A program made the translations under genes and the position numbers. A stretch of 11,917 nucleotides of DNA from CAZBRS01 sp964494475 (lineage in GTDB: Bacteria; Myxococcota_A; UBA9042; CAZBRS01), in contig CAZBRS010000099.1 in the NCBI GenBank assembly GCA_964494475.1, positions 1-11,917 of the forward strand. Reading direction: 5' to 3'. Positions 1 through 5,086 of the stretch are shown piece by piece; position 1 is the stretch's first letter, and every line of letters starts with the position of its first letter. A model generated the notes under the pieces. That model was not told where the DNA came from and searched no databases. It saw only the letters and a program-made list of their open reading frames with translations.

Positions 1-3000
1 CGGCGCCGGCGCGGCAGGGGTCGTCGCCCGGCCGGCCCTGGCCGTCGGCGTTGTCCTCGACCCCGTCGGTGTCGGCGTCGCAGGCCTCGTCGACGCCGCC
101 GTCGCAGTCGTTGTCGACGCCGTCGCACGCCTCGGTGGTGCCGGGCACGATCGTGACGTCGGTGTCGTCGCAGTCGAGGCCGCCCGTCGCCGTCGAGGCG
201 ACGTTGTCGCCGTCGGCGTCGGTGCCGTCGAGGCCGTCGCAGTTGGAGTCGCCGGCGAGGCCGTGCGTGAGGCACGAGACCACGCCCGTCGACAGGCGCA
301 ACCCGTAGTCCGTGTGATCGTGATCCCAGGCGATGAGCGCGCCTCCGGCGGCGTCGACCCTCAGCGAAAGGCCCCAGTCGTGCGCCGCCGACACCGAAGC
401 GTGGCGCCACGAGCCCGATCGGTTGGTGCCGTACATCACGTCGTAGTGACCGTCGGTGTCGATGCCCCCGCTGTACGCCACGTGCAGGGCGCCCGACGCG
501 TCGGTGGCCAGCCGCAGGTCGTAGACGGGCTTCCCGATGGGCTGGATGGCGGTCGAGGTCCAGACCCCCGCCTTCTCGGACAGCACCGAGTAGACGGCCC
601 CGTCCGCGCCCGCGCTGGAGTACGTCACGTGGCGGTTCCCGCCGTCGTCGAACGCAATGCGGAGCACGTAGTAGGTTGGCACGTTCGCGTCCAGGACGAT
701 CGTCTCGCGCGTCCAGATCCCGCTGCGGTTGGTCGCCAGCCACACGGTGCTTTCTCCGTCGTAGTAGACCACGTGCGGGTAGCCCGCGGCGTCCACGGCC
801 AGGGCCACGGTGCCGGAGACCACGTCGGGGTCGACCACCATCGAGGTCCACGCCCCGGAGCGGTTCGTGGCGTAGTGAACCCGGGTGGCCGTGGCGATGA
901 CACGGGTGTACGCGACGTGGGAGAAGCCTTCGGCGTCGACGGCCAGGGCCATCGAGTCGCGGGAGTAGTCGACGTCGATGGTCTCGGGCGCCGACCAGAC
1001 GCCGCCGTCGTACCGCGCCAGCGACAGGTCGAACCAGGTGTCGGTGGTGTAGAGCACGACGATCCTCCCCTGCGGGTCGAGCTCGGCGGAGGGGGAGTTC
1101 CCGGCCACCACCACCGTCCGGTCGACCGTCCAGGCCGCCCCGGGCGAGGGACGAACCGCGTGCACCAGACCGTCCCACAGCAGGTGCGGGAGCCCCTCGG
1201 AGTCGATCACGAGCGTGGAGCTCTGCCGGTAGTCCGCCGGGTCGGTCGTCACCGCGTCGGTGGTCCAGGCCACCTGCTCCGTCACGCAGGCAGCCGCCGT
1301 GTAGTCGACCGCCCCGGGGTTGATCCCCTCGTCACCATCGTCGCAGTCGTCGGCCGAGTCCGCCGGGTAGGTGCCGTCGGCCGCGCACTGGCAACGCGGC
1401 ACGCCCCCGCCGTAGGTGTCGCCGTCGCCGTCGGCGTACCAGAGCGTACAGCCGGCGGCGCCCGCGTCGTTCTTGTCGCCGTTGCAGTTGTCGTCGCCGG
1501 GAGTGGAGCACTTCTCGGGGGCGCCCGGGTTGACGGCCATGGCGGCGTCGTCGCAGTCGCCGGTCTGGAGCGCCCGGTACACGCCCCCCGGAGAGCACCG
1601 GCATTGGCTCGGCTGAACGCCCCACGCGTCGCTGTCGACGTCGGTGTAGTAGACGGTGCAGTCGCTCGCGTCCTCGTCGGTCTGGCCGTCGCAGTCGTCG
1701 TCGACGCCGTTGCAGAGTTCGACCGCCGCTACGTCGCCCACGCACTGCAGGCCGAGGCCCGTTGGATCGCATTCGTACGTGCCCTTCGCGCACAGATCGG
1801 CGTCGGTGCCGTCGCAGGCGAGGCCCAGGTTCGGGAAGTCTTCGTCCGTCGCCCCGTCGCAGTCGTCGTCGACGCCGTTGCACGTCTCGACGCCGGCGCC
1901 GGGGCACACGCACACCCCGCCCTGGCACGTCTTGCCATTGTCGCACGCGAGGCCGGGGCCCCACTCCGTGCACCCGTCGGCGTCGGCGTCACCGCACACG
2001 CTGTACGCAGCGCCCTCGCACTTGCGGGTTCCCGCCGCGCACAGGTCGGCGCACGTGGAGACGCAGGAGCCGCCCTGGCATACCTTGCCCGCGCCGCACG
2101 GGGCCGTGTTGGGCTCGTGCTGGCAACCCGACGATGGATCGCACCCGTCGTCGGTGCACACGTTGTCGTCGTCGCAGTCGGCGGCCGACTCGCACCCGCA
2201 CCCCTCCTCGTCGGTCAGCCCGTTGCAGTTGTCGTCGAGGCTGTTGCAGAGCTCCGGCACATCGACGGGGGTCAACTCGTGAGCGCACGCGCCGTCGGCG
2301 CACGTATCGACCGTACAGGCGTTGTCGTCGCCGCAGATCTTGGCGTCGTGCTGGCAGAGGCCGTCGGCGGAGCAGGAGTCGGCCGTGCAGGCGTCGTCGT
2401 CGTCGCAACCGCCGCACGAGCCGCCGCAGCCGTCGTCGCCGCACGCCTTGCCCGCGCAATCGGAGCAGCACTCGTCCGCGCACCGGCCGTCGAGGCCGCA
2501 CAGGCTGTCGTCGATCTCGTCGTCGCAGTCGGTGCAGTGCCCGCACACGCCGCCTACGCCGTCGTCGCCGCACTCGCGGTCGGCGCAGTCGGGCTCGCCG
2601 TCCGGGACGCACACGCCCTTGCGGCAGGTGCCGTCGGCGCAGCCCGTCTCGTCGAGGTCGGCCCCTCGAACACACGCGCCGGCCTCGCAGGTCGCCGGCT
2701 CGCGGCACTCGCCGGCCTCGTACGCCGCGCAGTCGACCGCGGTCTCGCAGGCCACGCACGGCGGCTCGGTCGCCGGCGCGTCGCTCACCTCGCAGAGCCC
2801 CTCCGCGGAGCACGCCACCACCTGGCACGCGCTGCGCACGATCATGGCGCAGCCCGCGTCGTTCGCGCACCCGCCGTACTCCGACGCCACCACGCACACG
2901 TCGGCGGCCTCGTCGGCGGCGACCCGGTGCACGCAAATCTCGTCGCCCGTGCACTGGTCCTGGCGCGTGCACGCCTGGTAGCACTCGCTCTGGAAGCAGA

Positions 3001-3121
3001 GCCCGTCCTCGCACTGGCCCTCGGAGTCGCAGGACTGCCGGGCCTTCTTTCCGTCTCCGCCACAGGCCGCGAGCAGCACGAACCCGGTCAGCACCAGCGC
3101 ACGGAGCACGACGCTTCGCAT
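1..3121 (-). CDS. Cys/Asp-rich MopE-repeat lipoprotein with internal propeller-like domain (partial, C-terminus beyond window)
   Basis: Translated from the ATG at 3121-3119, the frame stays open to the window edge (1040 codons, no stop). Residues 1-20 form a lipoprotein signal ending in lipobox L17-A-A-C20, so the mature protein should be a lipid-anchored envelope or surface protein. Residues about 30-610 hold roughly 80 cysteines (hand count): CGDDGCGGSCG-type motifs (~227), three segments resembling the Dictyostelium CTDC repeat (~239, ~263, ~316), and MopE-type putative metal-binding units such as CNGVDDDCDG (C292, C414, C470, C538). Residues about 610-945 lack Cys and contain seven units of the type 'hhhVDAxGxxHVxY ... 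W', suggesting a seven-bladed beta-propeller. MopE-type units resume at ~958-1027. A purine tract (GAGGGGGGAG) precedes the ATG. The Asp-rich loops suggest Ca or metal binding by family analogy; function is unknown. It lies 58 bases downstream of the response regulator, same strand. Confidence 0.9.
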   Translation of the reverse strand, partial: MRSVVLRALVLTGFVLLAACGGDGKKARQSCDSEGQCEDGLCFQSECYQACTRQDQCTGDEICVHRVAADEAADVCVVASEYGGCANDAGCAMIVRSACQVVACSAEGLCEVSDAPATEPPCVACETAVDCAAYEAGECREPATCEAGACVRGADLDETGCADGTCRKGVCVPDGEPDCADRECGDDGVGGVCGHCTDCDDEIDDSLCGLDGRCADECCSDCAGKACGDDGCGGSCGGCDDDDACTADSCSADGLCQHDAKICGDDNACTVDTCADGACAHELTPVDVPELCNSLDDNCNGLTDEEGCGCESAADCDDDNVCTDDGCDPSSGCQHEPNTAPCGAGKVCQGGSCVSTCADLCAAGTRKCEGAAYSVCGDADADGCTEWGPGLACDNGKTCQGGVCVCPGAGVETCNGVDDDCDGATDEDFPNLGLACDGTDADLCAKGTYECDPTGLGLQCVGDVAAVELCNGVDDDCDGQTDEDASDCTVYYTDVDSDAWGVQPSQCRCSPGGVYRALQTGDCDDAAMAVNPGAPEKCSTPGDDNCNGDKNDAGAAGCTLWYADGDGDTYGGGVPRCQCAADGTYPADSADDCDDGDEGINPGAVDYTAAACVTEQVAWTTDAVTTDPADYRQSSTLVIDSEGLPHLLWDGLVHAVRPSPGAAWTVDRTVVVAGNSPSAELDPQGRIVVLYTTDTWFDLSLARYDGGVWSAPETIDVDYSRDSMALAVDAEGFSHVAYTRVIATATRVHYATNRSGAWTSMVVDPDVVSGTVALAVDAAGYPHVVYYDGESTVWLATNRSGIWTRETIVLDANVPTYYVLRIAFDDGGNRHVTYSSAGADGAVYSVLSEKAGVWTSTAIQPIGKPVYDLRLATDASGALHVAYSGGIDTDGHYDVMYGTNRSGSWRHASVSAAHDWGLSLRVDAAGGALIAWDHDHTDYGLRLSTGVVSCLTHGLAGDSNCDGLDGTDADGDNVASTATGGLDCDDTDVTIVPGTTEACDGVDNDCDGGVDEACDADTDGVEDNADGQGRPGDDPCRAGA
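1686..1882. repeat. Two identical 29-bp direct repeats inside the lipoprotein gene, 168 bp apart
   Basis: Positions 1686-1714 and 1854-1882 are identical over 29 bases. Each encodes the CNGVDDDCDG core of a MopE-type unit, and the 168-bp offset equals 56 codons in frame. A diverged relative lies near 97-125. Identity at the DNA level, not just the protein level, points to recent duplication or gene conversion between units, although the low codon diversity (GAC, TGC, GGC) makes part of it expected. Confidence 0.8.
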
Positions 3122-3154
3122 GGCTCCCCCCTCGAAATCCCCCAGCATGACCGA

Positions 3155-3183
3155 ACGATAGCGCAGATTCGCGCGGGGCTCAA
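3155..3183 (-). promoter_or_regulatory. Possible sigma-70-type promoter for the MopE-repeat lipoprotein
   Basis: On the minus strand TTGAGC (3183-3178) and TATCGT (3160-3155) are separated by exactly 17 bases, each matching the sigma-70 consensus at four of six positions. The -35 box overlaps the stop codon of the response regulator. The predicted start of transcription near 3148 leaves a leader of about 27 bases. The match is modest and read-through from the regulator gene is an alternative. Confidence 0.35.
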
Positions 3184-4598
3184 CGCCCCTCGGGGCCCTC
3201 ATCGAGCTCGTCGGGCAACTCGTCGCCGCCGAGGGCGGCCTGATCGTACTCGGTGAGCCGACGGTAGATGGTGCGCAGCGACGTGTTGAGCACACCCGCC
3301 GCGAGCTTCTTGTCGCCCCGGGTCCACTTGAGGGTCTCCTCGATGACCAGGCGCTCGATCTGGTCGAGGGGGGTGCCCATGCGAATGCGGATCCAGGCGT
3401 CGGTGCCCCCGCCGCCCGTGCAGGTGTCGGGCAGGTCGGCGCGATCGATCATGCCGCTGGTGCAGAGGATGACCGCGCGCTCGATGACGTTCTCGAGCTC
3501 GCGCACGTTGCCGGGCCAGGCGTAGTCGGAGAGCACGCCCATGGCGTCGCGCGTGATGCCCTGCACGCTCTTGTGGTTCACGGCGTTGAATTTGTCGACG
3601 AAGGCCTGGGCCAGCAGCGGCACGTCGTCGCGCCGGTCGCGGAGCGGCGGGATGACCAGCGTGATGACGTTCAGGCGGTAGAACAGGTCTTCGCGGAAGC
3701 GCCCGGCCTTGACCTCGTCTTCGAGGCGGCGGTTGGTGCACGCCAGGATGCGCACGTCGACGCGCACGGGGTCGGTGCCGCCCACGCGGTAGAACTCGCG
3801 CTCCTGGATGGCGCGCAGGATCTTGGGCTGCAGGTGCAGCGGCATCTCGCCCACCTCGTCGAGGAAGAGCGTGCCGCCGTCGGCCTGCTCGAAGCGCCCG
3901 GGCTTGCGGCGATCGGCGCCCGTGAAGGCGCCCTTCTCGTGCCCGAACAGCTCGGCCTCGACCAGCGACTCGGGGATGGCCGCCAGGTTGATGGCCACGA
4001 ACGGCTTGTCGCGCCGCTCGCTGCGCACGTGCAGCGCCCGCGCCACCAACTCCTTGCCCGTGCCGCTCTCGCCCTGGATGAGCACGCGCCCCGACGTGGG
4101 CCCCACCTGGCGCACCAGGTCGAGCAGCTGCCGCATCTGCGAGCTGTTGCCGATGATCTCGCGGTCGCGCGACAGCTCTTCGAGCCGCTTGCGCAATTGC
4201 TGGTTCTCGACCAGCAGGCTCTGGCGCTCGGCCACCTTGTTGACGGCCCGCAGGATCATGAAGCGCTTCAAGGGCTTGGTGAGGAAGTCGCTGGCCCCCA
4301 GCTGGATGGCCTCGACGGCCTTCTCGATGGTGCCATAGGCCGTCATGAGGATGACGTCGGTGCCGGGCTGCACCTGGCGCACGGCCTTCAGAAGGTCGAC
4401 CCCGTCCATGCCGGGCATCATGAGATCGGTGAGCACCAGGTGCACGCGCTCGGCCCGCAGCAGATCGAGCGCCTCGCGCCCGGACTCGGCCCCGAGCACG
4501 CGGAAGCCCTCGCGCTCGAGCACCAGGCGAACGGACTCCAGGCCCGCGCGGTCGTCGTCGACGACGAGGACGCAGAAGGTGGAGAGGGGGTTGGTCAC
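3180..4598 (-). CDS. Sigma-54-dependent NtrC-family response regulator
   Basis: This 472-residue protein has the full NtrC/AtoC layout at normal family length. The REC domain (~8-125) carries the acidic cluster D14-D16, phospho-acceptor D58, T86 and K108. The AAA+ domain (~148-385) carries Walker A GESGTGKE (176-183), the sigma-54-contacting GAFTGA loop (223-228) and Walker B TLFLDE (243-248). A Fis-type helix-turn-helix lies at ~417-450. Phosphorylation by a sensor kinase should drive oligomerisation and ATP-dependent opening of sigma-54 promoters. I chose the GTG at 4598 because AGGAG sits 7 bases upstream, the REC fold begins just after it, and a promoter lies between it and the next upstream ATG (4688), which would add 30 Arg/Pro/Cys-rich residues. 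All key residues are present. The partner kinase and targets cannot be named; the divergent kinase at 5087 is a candidate. It could be labelled AtoC, ZraR or NtrC, but sequence alone does not decide. Confidence 0.96.
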   Translation of the reverse strand: MTNPLSTFCVLVVDDDRAGLESVRLVLEREGFRVLGAESGREALDLLRAERVHLVLTDLMMPGMDGVDLLKAVRQVQPGTDVILMTAYGTIEKAVEAIQLGASDFLTKPLKRFMILRAVNKVAERQSLLVENQQLRKRLEELSRDREIIGNSSQMRQLLDLVRQVGPTSGRVLIQGESGTGKELVARALHVRSERRDKPFVAINLAAIPESLVEAELFGHEKGAFTGADRRKPGRFEQADGGTLFLDEVGEMPLHLQPKILRAIQEREFYRVGGTDPVRVDVRILACTNRRLEDEVKAGRFREDLFYRLNVITLVIPPLRDRRDDVPLLAQAFVDKFNAVNHKSVQGITRDAMGVLSDYAWPGNVRELENVIERAVILCTSGMIDRADLPDTCTGGGGTDAWIRIRMGTPLDQIERLVIEETLKWTRGDKKLAAGVLNTSLRTIYRRLTEYDQAALGGDELPDELDEGPEGR

Positions 4599-4605
4599 GG
4601 AGGGT

Positions 4606-4610
4606 CTCCT
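4606..4610 (-). promoter_or_regulatory. Ribosome binding site AGGAG supporting the GTG start of the response regulator
   Basis: On the minus strand AGGAG lies 7 bases before GTG (4598-4596). No comparable site precedes the longer in-frame ATG at 4688, so this site decides the start. Confidence 0.75.
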
Positions 4611-4628
4611 GGCCGGCCGGCGAGGGGC

Positions 4629-4657
4629 AGGATAGCAGCAGGCCCCGTCCCGTACAA
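4629..4657 (-). promoter_or_regulatory. Sigma-70-type promoter for the response regulator gene
   Basis: On the minus strand TTGTAC (4657-4652) and TATCCT (4634-4629) are separated by exactly 17 bases. The predicted start of transcription near 4622 gives a leader of about 24 bases before the GTG start at 4598 and places the upstream ATG (4688) outside the transcript. Confidence 0.6.
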
Positions 4658-4715
4658 GAAGCGTCGCCCCCACCGCGCAATTCGGCACGGAAGGCCCCCT
4701 CCCCCACTTTTTCGT

Positions 4716-4744
4716 TTGACACCCCCGGCCGGCCTGATTATAAA
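4716..4744 (+). promoter_or_regulatory. Near-consensus sigma-70 promoter for the tRNA-Val/tRNA-Asp operon
   Basis: A perfect -35 TTGACA (4716-4721) and a -10 TATAAA (4739-4744) are separated by 17 bases. The predicted start near 4751 leaves about 21 bases of 5' leader before the mature tRNA-Val end. The region just after the -10 box is CCCCCT, a GC-rich discriminator of the kind found at stringently controlled stable-RNA promoters in well-studied bacteria; such control here is an inference. Confidence 0.85.
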
Positions 4745-4772
4745 CCCCCTCACGTTCTTTGAGTCCCCAAGG

Positions 4773-4845
4773 GGGCGAATAGCTCAGCCGGAAGAGCGCC
4801 AGCCTTACAAGCTGGATGTCGCAGGTTCGAGCCCTGTTTCGCCCA
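4773..4845 (+). tRNA. tRNA-Val (anticodon UAC)
   Basis: The cloverleaf folds completely by hand. The acceptor GGGCGAA (4773-4779) pairs fully with TTCGCCC (4838-4844), with discriminator A4845. The D stem is GCTC/GAGC, and the anticodon stem CCAGC/GCTGG surrounds loop CTTACAA with anticodon TAC at 4806-4808. The T arm has loop TTCGAGC. The 3' CCA is not encoded (CTC follows), so it needs a CCA-adding enzyme. The anticodon UAC reads GUA and, by wobble, other Val codons. Confidence 0.97.
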
Positions 4846-4861
4846 CTCGATAGTCGCGTGC

Positions 4862-4935
4862 GGGGTGGTAGTTAAGCTGGTTATAACGCGGGCCTGTCAC
4901 GCCCGAGGCCGCGGGTTCGAGCCCCGTCCACCCCG
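4862..4935 (+). tRNA. tRNA-Asp (anticodon GUC)
   Basis: The acceptor GGGGTGG (4862-4868) pairs fully with CCACCCC (4928-4934), followed by discriminator G4935 as expected for bacterial tRNA-Asp. The D stem is GTTA/TAAC. The anticodon stem CGGGC/GCCCG encloses loop CTGTCAC with anticodon GTC at 4896-4898, and the T loop is TTCGAGC. CCA is not encoded (CCC follows). It starts 16 bases after tRNA-Val and should be processed from the same transcript. GAC is by far the main Asp codon in the very Asp-rich lipoprotein genes nearby. Confidence 0.97.
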
Positions 4936-4944
4936 CCCACCGAG

Positions 4945-4974
4945 AAAGCCCGAGGGTCCGCCCTCGGGCTTTTT
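4945..4974 (+). terminator. Rho-independent terminator of the tRNA operon
   Basis: A perfect 10-bp GC-rich stem, AGCCCGAGGG (4947-4956) with CCCTCGGGCT (4961-4970), closes a four-base loop TCCG. It is extended by AA/TT and followed by a T run to 4974. It lies 10 bases after the tRNA-Asp end and should insulate the downstream kinase gene from the strong tRNA promoter. Confidence 0.92.
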
Positions 4975-5004
4975 CGTCTCCAGACCCGGCTTTTTCGTCT
5001 CCAG
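4967..5004. repeat. Tandem duplication of the terminator tail (17-bp unit, 21-bp period)
   Basis: GGCTTTTTCGTCTCCAG occurs identically at 4967-4983 and 4988-5004. The first copy is the descending arm end plus T-tract of the terminator. The second lacks a pairing hairpin arm, so it looks like a slippage duplication of the 3' side of the terminator. Confidence 0.85.
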
Positions 5005-5086
5005 GCCCCTGGGCGTCGACTTTTTCCCTGCCTGTCACGCGCAGTTGCTGTAGCATCGATCCTCGAAACACACCTCGAGCGCGCCG
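5005..5086 (+). other. Leader region of the sensor kinase gene; no convincing promoter
   Basis: This 82-base stretch contains an in-frame stop (TAG, 5051-5053) that fixes the earliest possible start of the kinase gene. TAGCAT (5051-5056) could serve as a -10 box but has no recognisable -35 box at the right distance. I see no open frame or RNA structure here. Confidence 0.45.

Noticed and set aside
2392..2405. GTC/GAC triplet run as a CRISPR or phase-variable microsatellite
   Set aside because: The run is only about four triplets, encodes Asp in frame, and changes in triplet number would not shift the frame. There are no spacers.
1332..3014. Other open frames within 1-3121 on both strands (e.g. 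minus 1989-3014, minus 1332-1973, plus 1762-3150)
   Set aside because: They are Arg- or Ser/Pro-rich shadows of the lipoprotein frame without domain signals or ribosome sites.
263..3256. A 997-codon open frame on the plus strand antisense to the MopE-repeat lipoprotein
   Set aside because: It is rich in Val, Arg and Ala, has no recognisable domain, and is explained by the complement of GAC/GGC/TGC-rich codons. The minus-strand frame has a lipobox signal and coherent repeat families.
4737..4742. Perfect TATAAT on the minus strand, as a second promoter for the response regulator
   Set aside because: No acceptable -35 box lies 16-18 bases upstream on that strand, and a better-placed promoter exists at 4629-4657.
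3573..4853. A 426-codon plus-strand frame antisense to the response regulator, running into tRNA-Val
   Set aside because: It overlaps a complete conserved gene and a tRNA, and its translation has no recognisable motif.
5033..5049. Sigma-54-like element upstream of the kinase gene (TGTCACG ... TTGCT)
   Set aside because: The -12 part fits, but the -24 GG is GT and the spacing between the two dinucleotides is 11 rather than 10. It is tempting only because a sigma-54 activator is next door.
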